From Legionella birminghamensis (GTDB lineage: Bacteria; Pseudomonadota; Gammaproteobacteria; Legionellales; Legionellaceae), in assembly GCF_900452515.1 (NCBI RefSeq), contig NZ_UGNW01000001.1, forward strand, positions 62,001 to 126,000: a stretch of 64,000 nucleotides of DNA, written 5' to 3'. Below, piece after piece: positions 53,416 through 62,365 of this stretch. Made by a program: the position numbers and the translations under genes. The notes beneath the pieces are model-generated. The model was not told where the DNA came from. It did not search any database and saw only the letters and a program-made list of their open reading frames with translations. The stretch's first letter is position 1. Every line of letters begins with the position of its first letter.

Positions 53416-53896
53416 GCCAAATGCCCTGAACAATCTTCGCGATATACATCTGCCTGAAGCAATCGGCTGGTGGCCCCTGGCACCGGGCTGGTATCTTCTA
53501 ATCCTGGTGATTTTATGTATTTTCATACTAGGCTTGTACTATTTTTTTGAATACCAGAAAAACAGTAAACCTAAACGCCATGCACTAAAACTTCTAGCCC
53601 AGTACCAGGAAGAGTATCAGCGGACAGGTAACAGCCAGTTGGCCAGTACCCGTATATCAGAATTGTTAAAGCGGGTTGCGCTCGTTTATTTTTCACGTGA
53701 AACAGTAGCCAGCCTGAAAGGGGATGACTGGGTGGCTTTTCTGAATCAAACTGGCAAGAAAATTAATTTTAATGCAGTGCGCCAGCAGTTGCTGGAACTG
53801 CCCTATCAGTCCTCAACCAGCCAGGTCAACCTAGCCCCCTTATTTACGCGGGCAAGACTCTGGATAAAACAACGGGGTAAACGATGTTTGAATTAA
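53408..53896 (+). CDS. DUF4381-domain membrane protein
   Basis: 162 residues from the ATG at 53408 (MTEPNALNNL), which overlaps the DUF58 stop. Start of the mature domain LRDIHLPEAIGWWPLAPGWYLL is the DUF4381 signature; one membrane helix (about 28-50) follows, then a cytoplasmic helical domain with ISELLKRVALVYFSRE. Its position between DUF58 and BatA is the usual one in gammaproteobacterial operons of this kind. Overlaps batA by 13 bases. Confidence 0.88.
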   Translation: MTEPNALNNLRDIHLPEAIGWWPLAPGWYLLILVILCIFILGLYYFFEYQKNSKPKRHALKLLAQYQEEYQRTGNSQLASTRISELLKRVALVYFSRETVASLKGDDWVAFLNQTGKKINFNAVRQQLLELPYQSSTSQVNLAPLFTRARLWIKQRGKRCLN

Positions 53897-54912
53897 CCTC
53901 TCCCTGGGTGCTAATTTTGCTTATTCTGCCGCCAGTCATCTGGTTTACAATCCCGCGCGCCAACTTAAGCCTCGCTGCCGCATTAAAAGTACCGTTCTAT
54001 CAGTCGATGCAGGCAATCGTAGAGAAAGATAAGCATATTCTGGGAAAAAAATCCGGTCCCGGATTCTGGTATATAATTTGGATTTTACTGGTGCTGGCTG
54101 CCTCCGGGCCGCGCTGGATAGGAGACCCCTTGCCTTTGGAAAGAGAGGGGCGCAACATCATGATGGTTCTCGATTTGTCTGGCAGTATGGAACTAAATGA
54201 TATGCTGATGAATGGCAGGCCAGTGACCCGGCTTGCTTTGGTAAAACATGCGGCGGAGCAGTTTGTCAAAGAGCGCGCAGGCGATCGCATAGGTCTCATT
54301 TTATTTGGCAGCCAGGCTTATCTGCAAACCCCTTTAACCTATGATCGTCACAGTGTCTTATTGCGCCTTCAGGATGCTACTGTGGGCTTGGCTGGCAAAA
54401 CCACCTCAATAGGGGATGCCTTGGGGCTTGCTGTTAAACGTCTCCAGGATGTGCCCAAAAATAGTCGAGTGGTTATTTTATTAACTGATGGTGCAAATAA
54501 TTCCGGGATATTGGCCCCATTGAAAGCCGCAGAGCTTGCCAAGTCTGAACAAATCAAGGTTTATACCATTGGCCTGGGCTCAGAGGCCGACCCGCGCATG
54601 ATGGCGGGGCCATTTATTAACATGGGGGCAGGCGCCGATTTGGATGAGGATACCTTGAAGGCCATCGCCCATGCCACTGGCGGGCAATATTTCAGGGCAA
54701 CAGATTCCAAATCGCTGGAAAGGATTTACGAAAAGATTAATCAGTTAGAAACAGTGCAACAGGAGCAAACCACGCTACGACCGCAGCATGAATATTATCC
54801 CTGGCCATTGGCCTTCGCTTTGGGCCTAATCTTTTCCTGGCTCCTTCATAGCTTGGGAGTGGTTCAATATTTACGACAACGAAGTACTGTGTTTCAGGAG
54901 GAAAGGCTGTGA
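53884..54912 (+). CDS. von Willebrand A-domain membrane protein, BatA-like
   Basis: 342 residues: two N-terminal membrane helices, a vWA domain (about 85-270) with a complete metal site (DLSGS, a Thr in QTPLTYD and LLTDGANNS), then a C-terminal helix. The intact MIDAS implies metal-dependent ligand binding in the periplasm-facing or cytoplasmic domain. GTGA overlap with the following BatB-like gene. Confidence 0.9.
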   Translation: MFELTSPWVLILLILPPVIWFTIPRANLSLAAALKVPFYQSMQAIVEKDKHILGKKSGPGFWYIIWILLVLAASGPRWIGDPLPLEREGRNIMMVLDLSGSMELNDMLMNGRPVTRLALVKHAAEQFVKERAGDRIGLILFGSQAYLQTPLTYDRHSVLLRLQDATVGLAGKTTSIGDALGLAVKRLQDVPKNSRVVILLTDGANNSGILAPLKAAELAKSEQIKVYTIGLGSEADPRMMAGPFINMGAGADLDEDTLKAIAHATGGQYFRATDSKSLERIYEKINQLETVQQEQTTLRPQHEYYPWPLAFALGLIFSWLLHSLGVVQYLRQRSTVFQEERL

Positions 54913-55838
54913 GTGATTTCCATCTTCTTCGCCCACTCTGGCTTTTTGCGTTCTTACCCCTGATCGCCTTATTTTGGCGATTATGGAAACAGAAAGCGCC
55001 CTTTCAGGCCTGGGCAGCGATTTGTGATCCGCATTTGCTGTCCCATCTGATGAAAAATCAGCATGCGGGCAAAAGACATAATTCCCTGCTGCTATTAGCT
55101 GGCAGTTTTGCCTTCATAATTATTGCACTCGCAGGACCCGTATGGAAAAAGTTACCTGTTCCTGCCTTTAAGCTTCTGGAGCCCAGAGTTATTGTGCTGG
55201 ATTTGTCGGATGCCATGCTGGAGGATGATTTAAAGCCTAACCGGCTTATGCGGGCCAAGTTTGTGCTGCATGATCTATTTAGCCGAAAAGAAACTGGCCA
55301 AACGGGTCTGGTTGTTTATACGGGCGAACCCTTTGTCGTGTCCCCGCTAACTGAGGATGCCAAAACCATTGATACCCTGCTTGATTCGTTAAACCCGTCA
55401 ATTATGCCGGTTAGTGGTCAGGACTTGTCTGCTGCTTTGCAAGAAGCCGAGCAGCTAATTGAACAGGCTGGCTTTTCAATGGGGCAAATTCTGGTATTGA
55501 CTGCGACTCCGCCTGATGCGGCAGCGCTGAAAACTGCAGGCCAACTGGCCGGGCAAGGAATTGACAGTTCAATTATGCCTATCCTGGCGGACTCAACCTT
55601 AAATCCGATGTTTAAGCCTTTAGCTAAAGCTGGAAACGGGATCCTTCTCAACTTAAATGATGAAGCCGCTTCACTGACCCACTGGCTGAATCTGGCAATA
55701 ACCAGCAAACAATATACATTAAGCGAGCAAAATGAAATCCCTGTATGGCAGGATGAGGGCCGCTGGTTTTTAATACCGGCAATGATACTTCTTCTCCCTG
55801 TGTTTCGCAGAGGTTGGTTACAGAGGGTACAGTTATGA
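54909..55838 (+). CDS. von Willebrand A-domain membrane protein, BatB-like
   Basis: 309 residues with the same layout as BatA, starting GTG in a GTGA overlap. The metal-site motif reads DLSDAM where DxSxS is expected: the fifth position is Ala, so metal coordination may be lost or altered. The rest of the fold (VYTGEPFVVSPLTEDA, ILVLTATPPDA in place of LLTDG) also departs from consensus. It may be a structural partner of BatA. ATGA overlap with the BatC-like gene. Confidence 0.87.
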   Translation: MSDFHLLRPLWLFAFLPLIALFWRLWKQKAPFQAWAAICDPHLLSHLMKNQHAGKRHNSLLLLAGSFAFIIIALAGPVWKKLPVPAFKLLEPRVIVLDLSDAMLEDDLKPNRLMRAKFVLHDLFSRKETGQTGLVVYTGEPFVVSPLTEDAKTIDTLLDSLNPSIMPVSGQDLSAALQEAEQLIEQAGFSMGQILVLTATPPDAAALKTAGQLAGQGIDSSIMPILADSTLNPMFKPLAKAGNGILLNLNDEAASLTHWLNLAITSKQYTLSEQNEIPVWQDEGRWFLIPAMILLLPVFRRGWLQRVQL

Positions 55839-56692
55839 GGGTTTTGGTATTCATTTTAACTGTTTTCACCATTACACCATCCTGGTCATTCTCCTGGCAG
55901 GATTTATGGTATACACCCAATCAGCAGGCTCAAGCCTTAATGCAGAAAGGGCAATACAAAAAGGCGGGGGAATTATTTGACCAGAAGGATTGGCAGGCCA
56001 CTGCTGCGTATCGGGGAGGGAATTATCAGCAGGCAGCGCAGGCCTATAGATCACTTAAAAACGAAATGGGCTATTACAATGCCGGAAATGCCCTGGCACA
56101 TATGGGAAAATACGAGGATGCACTAAAAGCCTATGATGAAGCTTTGAAAATGAACCCTGTTAATCAGGATGCAAAATTTAACCGCAGGCTGGTTGCTGAT
56201 CTGTTAAAAAAGGAACAAGAGAAGCAGGAAAAGAAAGATCAGAATGGTGCTGAGAATAAGCAAAATCAGCAACAGGACCAGAATAAACAACAACAGAATC
56301 AGCAGGGACAGGGGCAGGATTCAAAGGAAAACCAGAAAAATAATAACCAGCAGAATGGACAGCCGCAAAAACAGGAAAACAAACAATCAGATAATTCTGG
56401 CTCTGATGAGAAAAAGAAAGAGGAATCTGCTAAAGAGGAACAGCAATCGGATAAAAACGCTTCTTCTTCGGAAAAGGAAGATAAACAAAAGAAAAGCCAG
56501 AATGATGCAATGAATGCCGAAGACAAGGCAGACCAGCAGTCTGCAGCGCAGTCGCAATCGTCATTATCTGATAAGGAGCAGCAGCAGGCCAATGAGCAGT
56601 GGTTAAAATTGATTCCTGATGATCCTGGCGGATTGCTGCGGGAAAAGTTTTTGCGTGATCATATACGCCGGCAACGAGGGTGGTACCAATGA
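55835..56692 (+). CDS. TPR-repeat protein, BatC-like, with low-complexity region
   Basis: 285 residues from the ATG at 55835 (MRVLVFILTVF), in an ATGA overlap. A signal peptide is followed by two or three tetratricopeptide repeats (AMQKGQYKKAGELF type; YYNAGNALAHMGKYEDALKAYDEALKMNP). Residues about 135-255 are a Gln/Lys/Asn/Glu-rich disordered stretch of irregular repeats. It ends with a conserved DPGGLLREKFLRDHIRRQRG tail. Likely a periplasmic interaction protein of the Bat assembly. Confidence 0.87.
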   Translation: MRVLVFILTVFTITPSWSFSWQDLWYTPNQQAQALMQKGQYKKAGELFDQKDWQATAAYRGGNYQQAAQAYRSLKNEMGYYNAGNALAHMGKYEDALKAYDEALKMNPVNQDAKFNRRLVADLLKKEQEKQEKKDQNGAENKQNQQQDQNKQQQNQQGQGQDSKENQKNNNQQNGQPQKQENKQSDNSGSDEKKKEESAKEEQQSDKNASSSEKEDKQKKSQNDAMNAEDKADQQSAAQSQSSLSDKEQQQANEQWLKLIPDDPGGLLREKFLRDHIRRQRGWYQ

Positions 56693-58320
56693 AAAAAATT
56701 ATTAGCCTCTTGATTTTAGTTTATTCCGGAGTTTTGTTTGCCCAGCTCAGCATGCAGCTGGAAAGCAGTAAAGTTCAGATTGGTCAATCGTTTCGTCTCA
56801 TCCTGACGCTTGACGGTCAAAGCAATGCCGTACCTGATTTAACCCCGCTGCAGGATAATTTTAAGATTGTGGGTACAGAACGCAGCACTAATTACAGCCT
56901 GATTAATGGACAGGCGCGTACTCTCAACCAGTGGACTGTTTTTTTAGTGCCAATTAAACTGGGGATGATCAGCATTCCTTCCTTACAAGTGGGACAGGAA
57001 CATACTGCGCCTACCAATATTGAAGTCACTGCCGGTAACTCCACCCAGACAACGGACAAACCGCTTGCCAAACAAGAAGATATTCAATTAATCGCTGAAG
57101 TCGACAACAAAACGCCTTATGTTAACCAGCAGGTGATATATACCGTCAAACTGTATAACAGTTTACAATTGCTGGATACGGATTTTCAGGGCCCGCAGGT
57201 GGATAATGCCCTTCTGGTACCCTTAGGCGACGGCAGGCAATATCAAACTACTGAGAATGGCCGTCTGTTTTCGGTTGTTGAGCAGCAATATGCCATTTTT
57301 CCCCAAAAAAGTGGGGAATTAACGGTTAACCCCCCCTCATTCAGTGCATTGGTTTATGATCAAATGCCGCATAAGATGAAAATTAGCGCCGAGCCGCTCA
57401 ACCTGCAGATTAAGCCAGCCCCTGCGAGCTTTACAGGCAAGGAATGGCTGCCTGCCAATCAGGTCATGCTAAGTGATCACTATGACAAAGAGCCGCTTAA
57501 CCTGCAGCAGGGTGACACACTGACGCGCGTGGTGACTCTGGAAGTGGTTGGCATGCCTGCACAATTGTTGCCGCAGCTGGATTTTAAAGGAAAAGATGAT
57601 TTTTCGGTTTATCCTGAAAAAGCGGATGAAAAAAACAGCTATCGCCAGCCTTATCTGGTAGGAACAAAAACCGTCAAAGTGACTTATCTGTTCAATAAGG
57701 CTGGAAAAATTACCATACCGGAATTGCGTTTGCCCTGGTTTAACACGGTTACTCAAAAAAATGAGGTCGCTGTCCTTGCCCCCCGTGTTATCCAGATTAG
57801 CGCGAGCGCGAATGACGCTGGTAGTTCAGCAAGTCCAGCATCTGAGCCGCAACCGGCTGCAACAGAATCCGCTGCTGTGACTAGTTCACCCGATGGGAAA
57901 ACGGCGAGCCGGAATTGGCTGGCCTGGGGATTGGCTGCCTTGTTTGCATTGGCCTGGCTGCTTACCTTGGGGGCAGGCCGCTTTAATTTCAGCAAGGGGA
58001 ACAACAAAAAAGCGGCTTTGAAACGTATACAAACAGCCTGTTTGAATAATCAGGCTGTCGAGGCCCAGCAATCACTCATTCAATGGGCAGCACTCAATTG
58101 GCCTGATACACGAATTCTGAGTTTGGCTGATATTTGCGAGCAAATTCATGATATGAATCTTAAAAAACAAATTAACGAATTGTCTGAGGTTTTGTATCAT
58201 CCACAGAGGAAAGCCTGGCAAGGGCGGCCTTTATGGGAGGCATTGCAACAAAACTTGTCTGGAGGGGCAGCCAGGCGGAAATCAAGTCTAAACCTGCCGC
58301 CTATTAATCCAACCGCGTAG
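56689..58320 (+). CDS. BatD-like protein
   Basis: 543 residues from the ATG at 56689 (MKKIISLLIL), in an ATGA overlap. Signal peptide, then several Ig-like beta-sandwich units (QLSMQLESSKVQIGQSF; VDNKTPYVNQQVIYTVKLYNS; VGTKTVKVTYLFNKAGKITIP), a single membrane helix (about 405-425, LAWGLAALFALAWLLTLG) and a C-terminal cytoplasmic domain. This is the normal oxygen-tolerance BatD layout. Last gene of the unit; a hairpin pair begins inside its stop codon. Confidence 0.9.
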   Translation: MKKIISLLILVYSGVLFAQLSMQLESSKVQIGQSFRLILTLDGQSNAVPDLTPLQDNFKIVGTERSTNYSLINGQARTLNQWTVFLVPIKLGMISIPSLQVGQEHTAPTNIEVTAGNSTQTTDKPLAKQEDIQLIAEVDNKTPYVNQQVIYTVKLYNSLQLLDTDFQGPQVDNALLVPLGDGRQYQTTENGRLFSVVEQQYAIFPQKSGELTVNPPSFSALVYDQMPHKMKISAEPLNLQIKPAPASFTGKEWLPANQVMLSDHYDKEPLNLQQGDTLTRVVTLEVVGMPAQLLPQLDFKGKDDFSVYPEKADEKNSYRQPYLVGTKTVKVTYLFNKAGKITIPELRLPWFNTVTQKNEVAVLAPRVIQISASANDAGSSASPASEPQPAATESAAVTSSPDGKTASRNWLAWGLAALFALAWLLTLGAGRFNFSKGNNKKAALKRIQTACLNNQAVEAQQSLIQWAALNWPDTRILSLADICEQIHDMNLKKQINELSEVLYHPQRKAWQGRPLWEALQQNLSGGAARRKSSLNLPPINPTA

Positions 58321-58372
58321 GCTGGGCTGTAAAGCCCAGCGCATACAATTGTTGGGCTTAACAGCCCAGCCT
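58319..58372. repeat. Hairpin pair at the end of the Bat operon (palindrome family 3), possible terminator
   Basis: AGGCTGGGCT (58319-58328) and AGCCCAGCCT (58363-58372) are exact inverted repeats; inside, GCTGGGCT-4-AGCCCAGC and GGGCT-4-AGCCC make two smaller hairpins. No U-run follows, so as a terminator it would be weak. GTAGGCTGGGCT-type repeats are, as I recall, scattered widely in Legionella genomes. Confidence 0.6.
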
Positions 58373-58438
58373 ATGACGCAAAATTGTAAAGATAGAAATA
58401 ATTTGGTTACAATTCTCGCTATTTAAGCCTCAGTAAGT

Positions 58439-58604
58439 TATAATGAAAGCACTTGTATCAAGTTATCGTGATTGAATGAGCGTTATTCGTGAAAAATCCC
58501 TCCTTTTGTGTTCCCAAAGTAGTGAAAATATCGCGTCCGTCGACGGTGATTCAGGAATGAATTACTTGTACAGGTTTTATGTTTAATTTTTTTTGGAAAG
58601 TATA
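58439..58604 (+). promoter_or_regulatory. Probable long leader of the cold-shock gene
   Basis: A TATAAT at 58439-58444 would give a leader of about 155 bases before the cold-shock ATG, in keeping with the long 5' leaders of cspA-type mRNAs that refold with temperature. No good -35 was found, and the leader fold was not computed, so this is tentative. Confidence 0.3.
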
Positions 58605-58823
58605 ATGTCTGCTATAGTAGAAACTGGTTCGGTTAAATGGTTTAACGATGACAAGGGTTATGGTTTTATCAGCCGTGACAATGGCCAAGATGATGTTTTC
58701 GTACATTTTCGTTCAATCGTAGGAACGAGTGGTCGTAAAACACTGCATGAAGGTCAACGTGTTAAATTCCTGGTAACAAAAGGCCCTAAAGGTTTACAAG
58801 CCGAAGAAGTTACTGCGGTCTAA
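58605..58823 (+). CDS. Cold-shock domain protein
   Basis: 72 residues from the ATG at 58605 ([13 protein letters not shown]). RNA/ssDNA-binding OB-fold with RNP1 KGYGFISRD and RNP2 DVFVHF. Ribosome site TGGAAAG precedes it. Acts as an RNA chaperone; whether it is cold-induced or constitutive cannot be read. The frame's earlier ATG (58593) would add four residues and is less likely. Confidence 0.94.
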   Translation: MSAIVETGSVKWFNDDKGYGFISRDNGQDDVFVHFRSIVGTSGRKTLHEGQRVKFLVTKGPKGLQAEEVTAV

Positions 58824-59025
58824 TAATTAGATCACAAGTATTCTGAGTTTTTTTCTTAAATCGTCCCCTCTTATTTTTTACGTGAAACTAAGGGGGGAAT
58901 GATGATCTTCAATTGTTCAATTGATATTTATTGAGCCTGTCCACGCTTGCAGGTATGATAAAATAATTCTGCTCTTAAGCTCCGGGCTGTAATCAAATTT
59001 AATTTCCATCTGGAACCCTATCGAA

Positions 59026-60057
59026 ATGGAAGTCATCCTGAAACTTCTGTGGCTTATTTTTTTCTGCCTCTTGTCCGGCTGTCAAAGCGGGTTTTATAAG
59101 GGACCGCCTTCGGATCATTTTAACGGCAAGGAATTTTATAATCCCGGGGAAGAGCATAAAAAGCGAAATGCCAATTATGATTTGTTCAATCTATGGGTGG
59201 CAATACTGCAAAATCAATGGCCGGAATCCTTGCCCAAAATCGCCTATCCCCTACTGCCGGCAAATTATCCCGATGGCGCAATGGTCACTTTTATCAATCA
59301 TTCTACCGTGCTCATTCAGAGTAAAAGAGTTAATGTTTTGATTGATCCTATTTTTTCTTACCGCGCAAGCCCATTTCAATGGATTGGCCCGGCTCGGCAT
59401 CGTGAACCTGGCCTTGCTTTTGATGCATTACCTACGATTGACGTGGTGCTTGTCAGTCATAATCACTATGATCATATGGACTTAAACACGCTCAAAAGCC
59501 TGGAAAAACGCTATCATCCCCAGTTTATTGTGCCTTTAGGCAACAAAGTAATCTTGCAGCGCCAGGGAATCAAGCAGGTAAGCGAGCTGGATTGGTGGGA
59601 AAACGTACAAATCAAAAATACCAGGATAAGCCTCTTGCCTGCGCGGCATGATTCGCGACGCGGTTTATATGATCTCAATAAGACGCTTTGGGGCTCGTTT
59701 GGCCTGGAGATTGAAGGGAGAAAAATATACTTTGCCGGCGATACAGGCTATTCACCTCATTTCAAAGAAATAAAAAGCCACTGGGGGCAGCCGCAGCTAA
59801 GCTTTGTACCGATAGGCGCTTATGAACCGCGTGCTCTGGCAAAACCTTACCATTTAAATCCGGCCGATGCAGTACGCGCCCATTTGGACTTGGGCAGCCG
59901 CAGATCAATTGGTATTCACTGGGGAACCTTTCAGTTGGGCGCTGAAAATTTTACTCAGCCTGTTGATGATCTGGCCTTGGCTCGCAAACAATATGGGTTG
60001 TCCGCAGAGCAGTTTTTTGTTATTCGCGAAGGGATTCCTTTTTATATTGATAAATAA
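59026..60057 (+). CDS. Metallo-beta-lactamase-fold lipoprotein (NAPE-PLD-like)
   Basis: 343 residues. Lipoprotein signal with lipobox LSGC (Cys at about 19), so membrane-anchored. Zinc-hydrolase motifs: NHSTVLIQ, LIDPIF, SHNHYDHMDL, FIVPLGN, PARHDSRR, IYFAGDTGY and IGIHWGTFQLG. Same group as the larger protein at 46424 but shorter, exported and complete by family standards. Probable phosphodiesterase or acyl-phospholipid hydrolase. Followed by the RNase T2 gene after 64 bases. Confidence 0.88.
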   Translation: MEVILKLLWLIFFCLLSGCQSGFYKGPPSDHFNGKEFYNPGEEHKKRNANYDLFNLWVAILQNQWPESLPKIAYPLLPANYPDGAMVTFINHSTVLIQSKRVNVLIDPIFSYRASPFQWIGPARHREPGLAFDALPTIDVVLVSHNHYDHMDLNTLKSLEKRYHPQFIVPLGNKVILQRQGIKQVSELDWWENVQIKNTRISLLPARHDSRRGLYDLNKTLWGSFGLEIEGRKIYFAGDTGYSPHFKEIKSHWGQPQLSFVPIGAYEPRALAKPYHLNPADAVRAHLDLGSRRSIGIHWGTFQLGAENFTQPVDDLALARKQYGLSAEQFFVIREGIPFYIDK

Positions 60058-60121
60058 GGTTTTTTGCCAAAACCCTAATTCAGTTTATACTCAGGAACTA
60101 CTCCTTAAATCGGATTTAAAT

Positions 60122-61105
60122 ATGCCTAAATGGATTTCTTGCTTTTTTCTCTGTTTCTATTCTTCAATAACCATGGCAGCTGCGGCTTCTGGCAGCTTTA
60201 CCCTGGAAAAAACCTGTCCCGCCTATGTTTCAAAAAATAAGAAAACCAATCCGGATAATGTTTACTTACAACCTGGTCAGGTATATGAAATCAGGGAAAT
60301 CAACCGCGAAAGTAACCCGGACTGGTTTCGTGTGTATGTGTCTGATAGTTCAGCACCGCTTCGCTGGATAAGCATGGATTGCGGGGAAGCTTCTTATCAT
60401 ACTACCCCTTCACCACGTTGCGATCAGAGTCCAGGTTTAGCGGATTCTTTTGTGCTGGCGTTTAGCTGGCAGCCTGCTTTTTGCCAGACTTATGGCTATG
60501 AAGCCGGCAAGCCCGAATGCCTGCATCTACCTGCCCGTTCGTATCAGGCGAGCCATTTGGTGTTACATGGGCTATGGCCAAATCAGGTTCAATGCGGCGA
60601 ACACTATGGGTTTTGTGGCACAACACCGCGCAGCAGCCATTGTGATTACCCTCCGCTTAATCTCAACGCTACGGTTTCGGCATCACTTAAGTATTTTATG
60701 CCCAGCTACTCACATGGCAGTTGTCTGGAACGTCATGAGTGGAATAAACATGGTAGCTGTCAATTACTCTCGGCAGATGAGTATTTTGCGCTGGCAATTC
60801 GCCTGACTGAGGATATGGATGAAACAGCATTAGGCAAGTTCCTGCATGATCACGTTGGTGAATCGGTAAACCGTGTAGATCTCCAAGAGATGGTACGCTC
60901 TTCTTTTGGAAAAGACAGCACCCGAAAAGTATACCTTGGCTGCAAGAATGGCATGTTAGTCGATATTTTCGTGCAATTGCCAGCATTAATAACCGCACAG
61001 GAATCCCTGGCGGAATTGGTGGAAAGAGCGCCTGAGGCCAGCCGCTATGAAGGGTGTCCGGCAAAAGTGGGCATTTCTGATTTTAACAGCGAGGCCTGGT
61101 ATTAA
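60122..61105 (+). CDS. Secreted ribonuclease, T2 family
   Basis: 327 residues from the ATG at 60122 (MPKWISCFFLC), with a signal peptide ending near AAAASG; the frame upstream overlaps the lipoprotein gene and is not used. The two catalytic boxes are intact: LVLHGLWPNQ and LERHEWNKHGSC, each with the active-site His. About 95 residues precede the catalytic domain (an SH3-like stretch, GQVYEIREINRES). It degrades RNA outside the cytoplasm; T2 enzymes are known in Legionella and other periplasms. Several Cys suggest disulphides. Confidence 0.93.
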   Translation: MPKWISCFFLCFYSSITMAAAASGSFTLEKTCPAYVSKNKKTNPDNVYLQPGQVYEIREINRESNPDWFRVYVSDSSAPLRWISMDCGEASYHTTPSPRCDQSPGLADSFVLAFSWQPAFCQTYGYEAGKPECLHLPARSYQASHLVLHGLWPNQVQCGEHYGFCGTTPRSSHCDYPPLNLNATVSASLKYFMPSYSHGSCLERHEWNKHGSCQLLSADEYFALAIRLTEDMDETALGKFLHDHVGESVNRVDLQEMVRSSFGKDSTRKVYLGCKNGMLVDIFVQLPALITAQESLAELVERAPEASRYEGCPAKVGISDFNSEAWY

Positions 61106-61127
61106 TATTCTTCTTCCAGTTTACGCG

Positions 61128-61149
61128 ACCCGGTAGCCTGCAACCGGGT
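61128..61149 (+). terminator. Hairpin downstream of RNase T2 gene, possible terminator
   Basis: ACCCGGT-8-ACCGGGT, a perfect 7-base stem 22 bases after the stop codon, followed by a second small stem (ATTGC-4-GCAAT at about 61162-61175) and a short T run. Could end the RNase transcript, though the T run is not immediate. Confidence 0.4.
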
Positions 61150-61227
61150 AAGCTAAGCGATAATTGCTTGCGCAATTTTGCAAGTTATTCTAATGTAGGA
61201 GACTAGCTTGGATTGGAATGGCGACTT

Positions 61228-62184
61228 ATGTTAACCCGTGTTATCTCCTTGATTTGCATTTTATTTCTCTTATCAGCCTGCAGGCACTCGGCTGTTAACC
61301 CGGCAGGCGATTTGCCTGTACCCGTTAATAAAACACAGCAAACCCGATCCTTGTCATCGTTTAACCATGTATCAGTTAGCGGCCGCCTGAATGTGGTACT
61401 GCATACGGGTTATTCCAAGCCACAGATTATTTTACATGGCGATCCACGTGATCTGGCTCAGGTCAGTACCCGGGTTCAGAATTATACCCTGGTTGTCAAC
61501 CTGGGCAGCGGCTACCCGCGCTATGGCAGCGTCACAGTGGATATCCGCGGGCGCTTTCTTAATACCTTCCGCTATGAAGGGGCGGGAATTGTCACGGGTC
61601 CCAGGCTAAATTCGGGATTGCTTGATCTTTATATTGAGAATGAGGGACGCACTGTATTAGGCGGCCATATCAACGTAGGCGTGCTGGAAGTGAAGGGGAA
61701 TGGATATACCGAAATCAATGGCGTACAAGCCCGCAACCTGCATTTGCGTATGTCAGGAAAGCCCAGAGTTAAATTAGCCGGTATAGAGCGTATTAATACC
61801 CTGGATCTGGAGGGTGACGGCGCCTTAAGCATGTATTGGGTGAAAAGTGACACCCTGACCATTCGGGCAGGCGGAAATGCCTTTATTCAGTTGGGCGGCG
61901 TAGCGAACAAAATTGATGTTTGCCTGCATGATAAAGCCCGTTTCAATGGCCGTTACCTGCGTGCCAAAAGAGCCTTTGTTAAAACGTATGAGAATTCGGT
62001 CGCTGAATTAAGTGTGGTGAACCGCCAGCATACATTGGCCAGTGATGCGAGTAATATTTATTTCTACAATATTCCGGAAATGAAAACGGATTTCATGGCC
62101 TTTGATGGCTCTGTTCTGGATATGCGGGATCTGAATGATTTTTTCGTTCAGGAATATGACCGGTATAATAAGCAAATCCAGTAA
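61228..62184 (+). CDS. GIN-domain (DUF2807-like) lipoprotein
   Basis: 318 residues from the ATG at 61228 (MLTRVISLI). Lipobox LSAC gives a lipidated N-terminus. The body is a repeating beta-strand pattern (FNHVSVSGRLNVVLHTGYSKPQIILHGD, LDLYIENEGRTVLGG, LHLRMSGKPRVKLAG) like the head GIN domain of putative autotransporter-associated lipoproteins. A right-handed beta-helix surface protein is likely. Function unknown. A rearranged palindromic element starts 30 bases after its stop. Confidence 0.8.
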   Translation: MLTRVISLICILFLLSACRHSAVNPAGDLPVPVNKTQQTRSLSSFNHVSVSGRLNVVLHTGYSKPQIILHGDPRDLAQVSTRVQNYTLVVNLGSGYPRYGSVTVDIRGRFLNTFRYEGAGIVTGPRLNSGLLDLYIENEGRTVLGGHINVGVLEVKGNGYTEINGVQARNLHLRMSGKPRVKLAGIERINTLDLEGDGALSMYWVKSDTLTIRAGGNAFIQLGGVANKIDVCLHDKARFNGRYLRAKRAFVKTYENSVAELSVVNRQHTLASDASNIYFYNIPEMKTDFMAFDGSVLDMRDLNDFFVQEYDRYNKQIQ

Positions 62185-62213
62185 TTTTGTCTGGTGCTCT
62201 GAATAAGCCCGGT

Positions 62214-62315
62214 TGGGCCCCGCGGTCGAAGCCGCGGGGATTCGAAGTGGTCGGAGCGGGGATTAGTGTGTTTGTCGAAATCACCGTATCCCCGCGGCTT
62301 CGACCGCGGGGCCCA
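62214..62315. repeat. Rearranged palindromic element, copy G (arms inverted)
   Basis: Two arms in the opposite arrangement to all other copies: the left one (62214-62245) reads GGGCCCCGCGG...GGGGATTCGA and the right one (62288-62315) ATCCCCGCGG...CGGGGCCCA, so the GGGCCC ends point outwards. Only about 42 bases lie between, and the usual AT-rich centre is missing. Loops are TCGAAG/CTTCGA. Looks like the junction of two elements or an excision remnant. Confidence 0.75.
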
Positions 62316-62365
62316 TACACCCCCATTCGATAGCAAAAGGCAAACCTCTTACTCACACTCCTAAC

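Noticed and set aside
59867-60121. 85-residue upstream extension of the RNase T2 frame
   Set aside because: Lies inside the lipoprotein gene in another frame; a proper signal peptide starts at 60122.
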